A stretch of 46,210 bases of DNA from positions 1 through 46,210 of the forward strand of contig JAHIME010000023.1 of assembly GCA_018896595.1 (NCBI GenBank), written 5' to 3'. Shown in pieces: positions 41,156-46,210 of this stretch; the stretch's first letter is position 1; the number at the start of each line of letters is the position of its first letter. The stretch comes from Patescibacteria group bacterium (GTDB lineage Bacteria; Patescibacteriota; Patescibacteriia; Patescibacteriales; VMTK01). A program made the translations under genes and the position numbers. The notes beneath the pieces are model-generated. The model saw only the letters and a program-made list of their open reading frames with translations. It did no database searches and was not told where the DNA came from.

Positions 41156-41204
41156 TTTTGGGCTTCGGGAAGAGGGGTTAGGGGTGAATTCCCGAAGCCC
41201 AAAA
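41156..41204 (-). terminator. 3' hairpin with conserved G-rich loop (cassette D copy)
   Basis: TTTTGGGCTTCGGGAA pairs perfectly (16 bp) with TTCCCGAAGCCCAAAA around the loop GAGGGGTTAGGGGTGAA. It lies 19 bp beyond the Fic stop codon. No T run follows on the minus strand. Same loop, different stem, in cassette B (37983-38028). Confidence 0.7.
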
Positions 41205-41222
41205 CTCCTTAGCGTATTTGTT

Positions 41223-42317
41223 TTAAATTTTTCTGTATCTAGAGCTTCTGCCAAGTCCGATTCTTTCTATCTTTTTAAGTTTAAGCAAAACATCCAAAGC
41301 CTGTTTGACGGTCGGCCTGGCTATGCGAGTATTTTTAATAATATCGCCCGTACTGGTTTCTTTGATCTTTTCAATATATTGCCAGATAATAAGCTGTTTT
41401 TCTGACAAGATTTTTTCTATATTTTCTTTGGATAAAAGTTCAACTGCCATTTGCGATTGCTTTAAAACAATATCCAAGAAAAAATCAAGCCAGGCGGTGA
41501 TGCTTTCTTCTTTCGAGCCGATAGTTTTTTGGCTTCTTCTAAGTGAAACATAGTAGTCTGGTTTATTGTCTTCTACTAATTTTTCATGAGAAACATACGG
41601 CATATATTGATAGCCCGCATGCAATAAGAGTAAATTTGTAAGTACGCGAGACAGTCTTCCGTTGCCATCAGAAAAAGGATGAATCTTTAAAAACTCAACT
41701 AAAAAATTGCCTATTACCAATAGCGGATGATATTTGTTTTCTTTTAGCGCTTTTTGCGTCCAGTCGGTCAGGTCGCACATTTGGCCCGGAGTAAGATAGG
41801 CCGGCGAGGTATCAAAAAGAATGCCGATTGACTGTCCGGCTTCATCTATCATATGAACCTTATTTTCTCCTTTTTTATATTCACCACGATGCCCTTGATC
41901 CTTTTCCGCGTATTTCAGAAGTTCTTTGTGAAAATGCTTAACTAGGCTTTCGTTAAACTTTAAGCCTTTCCATGAATTAAAAACATTTTCCAGCAGTTCA
42001 TAATAACCTTTAACTTCTTGCTTGTCGCGATTGGTAAATTTTTGTACATTAATGCCTCGCATTAATTTTTCAATATCTGCGTCGGATAGGCGAGAGCCTT
42101 CAATACGAGTAGATGCGCCGGTTGAAGTAATCAAAACCGACCGCTTCAATCTTCCTAGAACTTGCGGGCTAAGGCGAGCGCCTGATATCCATCGTCCCTT
42201 TAGCTCATCAATTTTAGCTATTTTAGAAACGATGCTGGCTGGAATATTCTCAATCCGTTTTGAAAAATTGTCTGAAGTTATATGTTTTTCTGTTGTTTTA
42301 TTAGTGTTTTTTGACAT
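41223..42317 (-). CDS. Fic-family protein with Fic_N domain and C-terminal winged helix
   Basis: 364 aa. The N-terminal helix contains STRIEGSRLS (about residue 63), the inhibitory motif; the catalytic loop is HPFSDGNGRLSR (about residue 215). The C-terminus (STGDIIKNTRIARPTVKQAL and following) is a winged-helix DNA-binding domain, so it probably represses its own promoter. Domain layout (Fic_N, Fic, wHTH) is the common chromosomal type found in toxin or stress contexts. Last gene in the cassette by position, but with its own promoter at 42348. Confidence 0.92.
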   Translation of the reverse strand: MSKNTNKTTEKHITSDNFSKRIENIPASIVSKIAKIDELKGRWISGARLSPQVLGRLKRSVLITSTGASTRIEGSRLSDADIEKLMRGINVQKFTNRDKQEVKGYYELLENVFNSWKGLKFNESLVKHFHKELLKYAEKDQGHRGEYKKGENKVHMIDEAGQSIGILFDTSPAYLTPGQMCDLTDWTQKALKENKYHPLLVIGNFLVEFLKIHPFSDGNGRLSRVLTNLLLLHAGYQYMPYVSHEKLVEDNKPDYYVSLRRSQKTIGSKEESITAWLDFFLDIVLKQSQMAVELLSKENIEKILSEKQLIIWQYIEKIKETSTGDIIKNTRIARPTVKQALDVLLKLKKIERIGLGRSSRYRKI

Positions 42318-42323
42318 AAATTT

Positions 42324-42350
42324 AATTGGATATATTAACTATATCCAATT
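42324..42350 (-). promoter_or_regulatory. operator: inverted repeat over the Fic transcription start
   Basis: AATTGGATAT (42324-42333) and ATATCCAATT (42341-42350) are perfect inverted copies 7 bp apart, overlapping the end of the -10 box and reaching to just before the start codon. A good binding site for the winged-helix domain of the Fic protein itself. Confidence 0.7.
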
Positions 42351-42376
42351 ATAGCCAATTATTGAGGATTGGTCAA
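42348..42376 (-). promoter_or_regulatory. promoter inside cassette D for the Fic gene
   Basis: On the minus strand TTGACC (42371-42376), 17-bp spacer, perfect TATAAT (42348-42353). Shows that at least one cassette does not depend on an upstream integron promoter. Confidence 0.85.
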
Positions 42377-42396
42377 TTTTTGAAAGTGAGAAAAAA

Positions 42397-42999
42397 TTAA
42401 TTTATTTTTTCTATTTTAGTTGCAATTATTGTCGGTATTGGTCTATTGAGGCCGTCCACACCTAAATCAATATCCTCAATTTCCCCATAAATAAGAAAAG
42501 TATCTTTATCCCAATCAATTTTTTCAGGATTAAGACCAGAATATGTTTTAAACATGTAACTTGGCCAAAAACCATCCCAGTTAGTCTGTCTTTCGGGACT
42601 ATTTTCGGTAGCTAAGTTTACTGGAAATAGCCAAAACCAATCACAATCTGCACGTGAATCTGCATTTTTGTGCTTATCGTCAATAATGCAAAATTTAATT
42701 CCATCAATTTGACTATATCTATTAGCGACCCTTCCCATCCATTGTACATTTTTTCCTCTATAAATACTGTGCTTTTCCATTTCACCATCAGAATTTTTTT
42801 CTTGAATAAAAGAATTTTCATTAATAACGTCTGCATAACTTAAAACAGTGGTAGAAGCTAACATTTTGTTCGCGTTTATATTATTAACCAGAGTTGACTG
42901 CTCATTTTTTTCATTATCTAAAGTAAAATTTAAATTTTTAGAAATAGAACAGCCAGCGGATAATAAGGGTAAAATCAATAAAATAAGAAATCTTATCAT
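42397..42999 (-). CDS. putative lipoprotein, unknown function
   Basis: 200 aa. Signal peptide MIRFLILLILPLLSAGCS with a clear lipobox (LSAGC), so it is probably exported and lipid-anchored. The mature part has a YRGKNVQWMGRVANRY strand and FWLFPVN, fitting an OB-like or beta-rich fold. Start 42999 is the Met directly before the signal; 43023 is possible. It follows the nuclease-like gene by 27 bp. Confidence 0.75.
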   Translation of the reverse strand: MIRFLILLILPLLSAGCSISKNLNFTLDNEKNEQSTLVNNINANKMLASTTVLSYADVINENSFIQEKNSDGEMEKHSIYRGKNVQWMGRVANRYSQIDGIKFCIIDDKHKNADSRADCDWFWLFPVNLATENSPERQTNWDGFWPSYMFKTYSGLNPEKIDWDKDTFLIYGEIEDIDLGVDGLNRPIPTIIATKIEKIN

Positions 43000-43026
43000 A
43001 ATTGCATAGTAATTTATTGCCATATA

Positions 43027-43884
43027 TTAAAAGTTAACGAGTATGTTTTTATAATAAAAAATCATATTTTTTAACCATCTTTGAATATAGTTTGAACTTG
43101 CGACTCTTTCTCTAATCCAATCTATGCCTATAATTTTTTCAGACAGGCTTGATCTTTCTTGAGTAGATATTAAATATCCATCTATGTTTAATTTTTCATT
43201 ACTTTTTAATTTTACTTGCGCCCAAAATGTTTTTTTAGGTAAGCCAAAATAATTATCAGCTAATCTTACTCTTAAATCATAGTCCTTAAGAGTCCCTCCC
43301 CGGAACGACGAGCAAAGGCAATTATTCTCGGAAAATATTAAAAAAATCAAAGTTTCAAATTCAGTTGGCGATAAATATTTATAAAAATTATTTAAATCTA
43401 TACTAATTTTTTCGTTATTTATTAAAGCAACGGCAAATTCATTTTCAGAATTGTTTAATTTTTTTATTGTTCCTCTGTTATATTTTTGATTAGCATTTAT
43501 ATTAGAAAAAAATTCCGGTAAATCAATTTTTCTATAATGAGCTATTAGCTTTGAATTAATTGATTTGGGTAGGTCGCCATCGCCAGGATAAATATATTCA
43601 TTAGGGCCATCTTCAATCTTTCGGCCAACCTTTTTTAAACAATAAATTTTTTCTTCACAAAAAATCCAAAAATTTACATCGTTCTCCTTTTCTAAATTAT
43701 AGAATGTTTTTATTTGTTCTTTTGCTTGGTTAGATTTTTGTTGGTTTATTCCAATACTAACTTCATCCGCTCTCCATTTTCCAAAATATATAGATAATGG
43801 GCAAACTTCACCGCATCCAGTGTCGAGCCATGTTTTAAAGCCTTCATTTCCAATTTGAAATTTAAAATAGTAATTATTCATCAT
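43027..43884 (-). CDS. possible Mrr-like restriction endonuclease-fold protein
   Basis: About 285 aa. The C-terminal half has the order expected for PD-(D/E)XK enzymes of the Mrr type: LSPTEFETLIFLIFSEN (helix with Glu), SSFRGGTLKDYDLRV (acidic site) and KTFWAQVKLKS (QxK). The N-terminal half is unrecognised and contains four Cys. If correct, it would add a DNA-cleaving defence function to the cassette; the assignment rests on motif order only. The 34-bp leader repeat lies 7 bp upstream of the start. Confidence 0.5.
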   Translation of the reverse strand: MMNNYYFKFQIGNEGFKTWLDTGCGEVCPLSIYFGKWRADEVSIGINQQKSNQAKEQIKTFYNLEKENDVNFWIFCEEKIYCLKKVGRKIEDGPNEYIYPGDGDLPKSINSKLIAHYRKIDLPEFFSNINANQKYNRGTIKKLNNSENEFAVALINNEKISIDLNNFYKYLSPTEFETLIFLIFSENNCLCSSFRGGTLKDYDLRVRLADNYFGLPKKTFWAQVKLKSNEKLNIDGYLISTQERSSLSEKIIGIDWIRERVASSNYIQRWLKNMIFYYKNILVNF

Positions 43885-43890
43885 AATTAA

Positions 43891-43924
43891 TAAATCGTTT
43901 TCGTAGCGGAGCGGAGAAAACACC
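43891..43924 (-). promoter_or_regulatory. 34-bp leader repeat (cassette D copy)
   Basis: Exact copy of 39724-39757, again directly before the first gene of a cassette on the minus strand. The two genes that follow are unrelated, so the identity is not inherited with the coding sequence. Confidence 0.8.
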
Positions 43925-44011
43925 CTATTTCCCCTCATTAAATTAATTAAAAAACAAAATTGAATTCTTTTTTAAGAGCTGGGCGAAGCCCAAAAGGAAA
44001 ACATGTATTTC

Positions 44012-44138
44012 ATATAACGTTTCGGCATCATCCGAAGTTTTTGTGCAGTGAAACGGAACAAAAATTTGGGAGAAGGAATTTTTCTTACCTTGAATTATAA
44101 ATGTGCAAAATTTCCGAACCGGATATGCCGTGTTCTGC
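44012..44138. repeat. attC-like site D/E (127 bp)
   Basis: Core boxes ATATAAC (44012-44018) and GTTCTGC (44132-44138). Inner arms CGGCATCATCCG and CGGATATGCCG pair with one extra C on the left arm, like the extrahelical base of canonical attC sites. Side hairpins AAGTTTTTG.../ACAAAAATTT and GGAATTTT.../AAAATTTCC. Confidence 0.82.
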
Positions 44139-44616
44139 GATGTAAAAATTTAACTTCGTCCCAATATAAACAACCCGACTAGCACCACAACTATACCAGC
44201 AATTTTAGCTGCGCTAATAGGCTCCCTGAGTATAATTATGCCAAGAATTACTGCAATTACTATTGTGCCTCCTACCACCAATGGATTGCCTATTGAGATT
44301 GGCGCGTTCTTTGAATACATCGACAGGTAGAAAATTTCTGCGGCGCCCGCAAACAACCCAGCCACAATTGGCAACAACAAACTGCTCTTAGTGAAAACCA
44401 AGCTTTGGCCAGACATTTTCAAGTATATCGTTGAAATTATTGCGACCAACAAAGAAGCTCCAGCTATAAACATATTAGCCAAAGCGGGGCTGAATTTATC
44501 CGCAGAAATTTTCGTGAAGAAGTTGTAGAAGCCGAAAGTTGAAGCAGCTAAAATTGCGTAGGTTAACCAATTCATAATATTTTTAAGTGAGAAGTTAAAT
44601 TTTTATTTCGCAGAAC
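44132..44616. mobile_element. cassette E (EamA-type gene)
   Basis: From GTTCTGC to GCAGAAC, exact inverted copies. Terminal repeats 44132-44157 and 44591-44616 match, apart from the GATGT/ATTTC mismatch next to the cores (AAAAATTTAACTTC versus GAAGTTAAATTTTT). Confidence 0.85.
44150..44575 (-). CDS. EamA/DMT-type single-domain transporter protein
   Basis: 141 aa, four to five membrane helices (NWLTYAILAASTFGFYNFF, ALANMFIAGASLLVAIIST, LLLPIVAGLFAGAAEIFYL, VVGGTIVIAVILGIIIL, AGIVVVLVGLFILG). This is one half of a drug/metabolite exporter (EamA repeat); it probably works as a dimer. The coding end overlaps the left terminal repeat of the cassette. Sole cargo of cassette E. Confidence 0.88.
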   Translation of the reverse strand: MNWLTYAILAASTFGFYNFFTKISADKFSPALANMFIAGASLLVAIISTIYLKMSGQSLVFTKSSLLLPIVAGLFAGAAEIFYLSMYSKNAPISIGNPLVVGGTIVIAVILGIIILREPISAAKIAGIVVVLVGLFILGRS

Positions 44617-44751
44617 GTTTAAGTATATGAGAAGTTTCGCCGACTTCCTTATTATTCTATCATAAAGGAGGCGAAATTTGGGTGAAAGAAAAGTGCAACC
44701 TTTGAAAATTTATAACGCACTTTTTCTTGAACCTCATATACTTTGTTAGGC
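44610..44751. repeat. attC-like site E/F (142 bp)
   Basis: Core boxes GCAGAAC (44610-44616) and GTTAGGC (44745-44751). Inner arms AAGTATATGAG and CTCATATACTT pair perfectly, spacers GTTT and T. Side hairpins AAGTTTCGCC.../GGCGAAATTT and AAGAAAAGTGC.../GCACTTTTTCTT. Confidence 0.85.
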
Positions 44752-45533
44752 GATGTATTTTTGAAAAATTATTTCTTATAAAACTTTTATTTCTTTTTTG
44801 TATTCTTCAATTTCTTTCGGTAAGTTTTTTAAACTATTTTCGGAGATAATATTAAAAATATTTTTATCACCACGATCTTGTATCGTATAATTAACCAAAA
44901 TATCTTTAAAATAGTTCGTGCATATTGCGTCTACAAGTCCTTCTTTTTCGATGTGTGTTAATTCAAACTTTTTTATAATACATTCTTCGATTCCTATGTG
45001 GATGATTTCATGTACTATTGTATGCAGAGGATTGCGTTTAAAAATGCCGCCCTCATTTGTTTTTATAATAATATTACCTTCTCTACAATTATATGACCCG
45101 CCTGGGCCATAAGCCGTCAGTCTAACTTCATATTTTGGAAAAAGTTTGAATCCCCAATTTCTCCACTCTCCCATTTTTTTTATTGCTTTTTCGATTATAT
45201 CAACTTCTTGGATTACGGTTTTTAATCCATTTTTGAAATATTCTAAAGAATATACTTCCTTTCTAAATATATCTTTCGCTTCCTTCGCGTCCAATGTATT
45301 AAGCAAATCTAAATCATTTGAAATCTTTAAAAAAAATGGATGATCGGGGATTGGTATTTTATAGCCATGCTCATTATAGAATGACATTTTTCCAAAGACT
45401 TTAAAAAGATAATCAAATTCTTCATCGATAGTTTGTGCGCGAATAATTATTTTATAGTCCGTTCTGATACTCATATTAAAAAAAGAAATAAAAGTTATTG
45501 AATTTGTAATTTTTCAAAAATATTTTGCCTAAC
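44745..45533. mobile_element. cassette F (metallopeptidase gene)
   Basis: From GTTAGGC to GCCTAAC, both perfect to the integron core consensus and exact inverted copies. Terminal repeats of about 55 bp: 44745-44799 against 45478-45533, sharing ATATTTTTGAAAAATTA-like and ACTTTTATTTCTTTTT blocks. The left repeat overlaps the last codons of the gene. Confidence 0.85.
44776..45474 (-). CDS. HEXXH zinc metallopeptidase-like cassette protein
   Basis: 232 aa. TIVHEIIHIGIEECI (about residue 155) supplies HEXXH and the following THIEKEGLVDAIC supplies the third ligand Glu, the gluzincin arrangement. The N-terminal half is helical. No secretion signal, so it acts inside the cell; a toxin-like protease or a protein-processing role are possible. 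Stop lies within the terminal repeat. Confidence 0.75.
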   Translation of the reverse strand: MSIRTDYKIIIRAQTIDEEFDYLFKVFGKMSFYNEHGYKIPIPDHPFFLKISNDLDLLNTLDAKEAKDIFRKEVYSLEYFKNGLKTVIQEVDIIEKAIKKMGEWRNWGFKLFPKYEVRLTAYGPGGSYNCREGNIIIKTNEGGIFKRNPLHTIVHEIIHIGIEECIIKKFELTHIEKEGLVDAICTNYFKDILVNYTIQDRGDKNIFNIISENSLKNLPKEIEEYKKEIKVL

Positions 45534-45607
45534 GTATCTCGATATCTGAAGTTTTTATTTTTCTCCTATGTTTTATTAGTAAAGAAAAAAATAAAAATTT
45601 GGGTGTA

Positions 45608-46005
45608 GCTAAAAAATAATTTATTTTCTCGTTCCAACCAAATCAAAGCCTTCAAAATGCACAGCGTCATCCATGAAAACCTCGATGACCTTATAGACAC
45701 CCTTGGTATACATAATGTTGTTATCTACAAAATGGGTGGCTTCTAAAATGACGATGCTCGCTTTGGGACGTGATAAAACCTCATTACCCTGAGTTTCAAT
45801 TAACGGAATAGATCCGTACAGCCAATAATTACGCTGGTCGCGTTTTAGAAAATCATAAGTTTGTCCTGCACGAAGGTCTTCAGGAATACATTCTTCGATT
45901 TTTCGACGGCCTTGTTTATGCTCCGAAATATTTCGTAAGGCCAGGTCGGGATTGAACTCAACTTTGATACCCATAAGCGTAAGAGAAAATAAATTATTTT
46001 TTAGC
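45608..46005. repeat. 23-bp perfect inverted repeat enclosing a gene
   Basis: 45608-45630 begins GCTAAAAAATAATTTATTTT and is exactly complementary to 45983-46005. The left arm overlaps the last codons and stop of the nested gene (45621), the right arm lies 8 bp before its start codon. It occupies the place of the short second hairpin of the other attC-like sites. Confidence 0.88.
45621..45974 (-). CDS. 117-aa protein nested inside an attC-like site
   Basis: MGIKVEFNPDLALRNI, then IPEDLRAGQTYDFLKRDQRN, YWLYGSIPLIETQG and KASIVILEATHFVDNNIMYT, ending VHFEGFDLVGTRK. Beta-strand-rich, no family recognised. The alternation of hydrophobic and polar residues and lack of internal stops support a real protein. 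Start at 45974 is chosen because the longer reading (to 46061) would run through the attC arm and core. No Shine-Dalgarno is seen; the sequence before the start is the 23-bp repeat arm. Confidence 0.6.
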   Translation of the reverse strand: MGIKVEFNPDLALRNISEHKQGRRKIEECIPEDLRAGQTYDFLKRDQRNYWLYGSIPLIETQGNEVLSRPKASIVILEATHFVDNNIMYTKGVYKVIEVFMDDAVHFEGFDLVGTRK

Positions 46006-46022
46006 GTAACCAGATATCGCGT

Positions 46023-46071
46023 GTTAGATGATGTGCCGAACTCCTTATTTCTTTTCGGCATTTCATCTAAC
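46023..46071. mobile_element. cassette G, empty (49 bp)
   Basis: GTTAGAT (46023-46029) and ATCTAAC (46065-46071) are exact inverted copies only 35 bp apart. The interior is TGCCGAA...TTCGGCA around a short loop, i.e. terminal repeats with no cargo. Other arrays do contain gene-less cassettes, but this one is reduced to its ends. Confidence 0.8.
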
Positions 46072-46210
46072 GTCTACGCATCATCTGAAGTCCCGCACCT
46101 TTAATGGCAGAAAACTTTGATTAGCGTATTATTTTGATTAACGAGTTATATTTGGATTATACCACAGGCTGGTGCGGGATTTGGGTCGAGAAAATTTTTC
46201 ACTCCTTATT
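46065..46210. repeat. attC-like site after cassette G (cut by window end)
   Basis: Core ATCTAAC (46065-46071), GTCT spacer, inner arm ACGCATCATCTG, hairpin 1 with arms AAGTCCCGCACC/GGTGCGGGATTT, then GGGTCGAGAAAATTTTTCAC as in site B/C. The right half lies beyond the window, so the array continues. Confidence 0.75.

Larger units (their letters stand above)
41082..44018. mobile_element. cassette D (three genes, 2.9 kb)
   Basis: From GTTATAT to ATATAAC, exact inverted copies. Terminal repeats: 41082-41107 (with ACATGTTTTCCTTT) matches 43993-44018; a second block 41127-41149 matches 43956-43979 (GAATTCAATTTT core). Between the blocks lies AATCCGCCTTAGGCGGATT on the left and GGGCGAAGCCC on the right. 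Carries a Fic gene, a lipoprotein and a nuclease-like gene, all minus, plus the G-rich-loop hairpin and the 34-bp leader repeat shared with cassette B. Confidence 0.82.
45527..46029. repeat. attC-like site F/G with a gene nested in its second hairpin (503 bp)
   Basis: Core boxes GCCTAAC (45527-45533) and GTTAGAT (46023-46029); inner arms CTCGATATCTG (45538-45548) and CAGATATCGCG (46011-46021) pair at 10 of 11. Hairpin 1 (AAGTTTTTATTTTT.../AAAAATAAAAATTT, 45549-45600) is normal. Hairpin 2 consists of perfect 23-bp arms at 45608-45630 and 45983-46005, and its 352-nt loop contains nearly the whole gene at 45621-45974. Other sites of the array are 100-197 bp. Confidence 0.8.
37408..46210. mobile_element. 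integron-like cassette array without integrase (CALIN-like)
   Basis: At least seven units follow one another, each beginning at a GTTRNNY-type box and ending at an RNNNAAC-type box, with 100-500 bp attC-like sites between units. Every site has AAC-GT(A/T/C)T plus an 11-12 bp inner arm on the left and the complementary arm plus T-GTT on the right, and GATGT directly after the right core box. All convincing cassette genes are on the minus strand. No tyrosine recombinase is present in the window; the array continues beyond the right edge. Known integron biology says the integrase would be at one end or elsewhere in the genome. Confidence 0.8.

Noticed and set aside
37408..46210. CRISPR array
   Set aside because: Repeats are spaced by hundreds to thousands of bp, are imperfect palindromes of variable length and have genes between them; no regular spacers and no cas genes.
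37408..46210. MITEs or insertion sequences flanking each gene
   Set aside because: Inverted repeats are specific to each unit rather than shared, no target-site duplications are visible and no transposase is present. The AAC/GTT cores at every junction fit integron sites better, although a transposon-like origin of the ends is not fully excluded.
1..46210. alternative genetic code (UGA read as Gly) as in Gracilibacteria
   Set aside because: TGA ends hydA at 3548 and the KTSC gene at 16300 at the expected lengths, and conserved genes have no internal TGA.

Overview
The window looks like part of the chromosome of an uncultivated bacterium of the Candidate Phyla Radiation (Patescibacteria, Parcubacteria-like). 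This is inferred from the gene style: small single-domain genes, a Cys-rich membrane protein, tandem HIT proteins, in-frame repeat insertions, leaderless promoters, and no ordinary biosynthetic operons apart from cell-surface sugars. TGA is used as a stop (hydA-like gene, KTSC gene), so the recoded genetic code of Gracilibacteria/Absconditabacteria is excluded. Promoters of the form TTGACT-N16/17-TATAAT are easy to see.

Layout. (1) 1-7.6 kb: the end of gap, then a compact [FeFe]-hydrogenase locus: a NuoF-like flavoprotein subunit, the catalytic subunit, all three maturases (hydG, hydE, hydF) and a TM1266-type regulator. (2) 7.6-12.1 kb: a membrane protein, CCA-adding enzyme, tRNA-Ala, tRNA-Pro, a DEAD-box helicase, a radC remnant and a Phd/RelE-type toxin-antitoxin pair. 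(3) 12.2-20 kb: a defence-type island with a PIN-like protein and a Type III restriction system whose mod and res genes are separated by a broken membrane-protein gene, a KTSC protein and a NYN-domain protein. (4) 20-24.2 kb: a hydrolase remnant, a ComEC-like hydrolase, a response regulator, Ndk, several very small genes, a candidate small RNA behind a promoter flanked by two perfect DnaA boxes, tRNA-Pro and rnpB. (5) 24.2-34.4 kb: a surface-polysaccharide cluster with a sugar-phosphate transferase, glycosyltransferases, dTDP-rhamnose genes and two HIT proteins. (6) 34.5-37.4 kb: genes on the minus strand for membrane or exported proteins and a Fic protein.

(7) 37.4 kb to the end is the most unusual part. 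It is an array of at least seven cassettes separated by long attC-like sites with AAC...GTT core boxes, i.e. an integron cassette array with no integrase inside the window. The cassette genes all lie on the minus strand. They include a HEAT-like/peptidase-like protein, an AlaX editing protein, a Fic protein with its own promoter and operator, a lipoprotein, an Mrr-like nuclease candidate, an EamA transporter unit and an HEXXH metallopeptidase.

This array differs from textbook integrons in several ways visible in the sequence. Each cassette body is closed by its own long terminal inverted repeat that runs directly into the core boxes, so on a circular cassette the attC stem would be much longer than in the array. 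The attC-like sites fold as a basal stem plus two side hairpins. One site carries a complete gene inside the loop of the second hairpin, flanked by a perfect 23-bp inverted repeat. One cassette is empty (49 bp). Two cassettes with unrelated cargo share the same 5' leader and the same G-rich-loop 3' hairpin, as if cargo had been exchanged inside a conserved frame.
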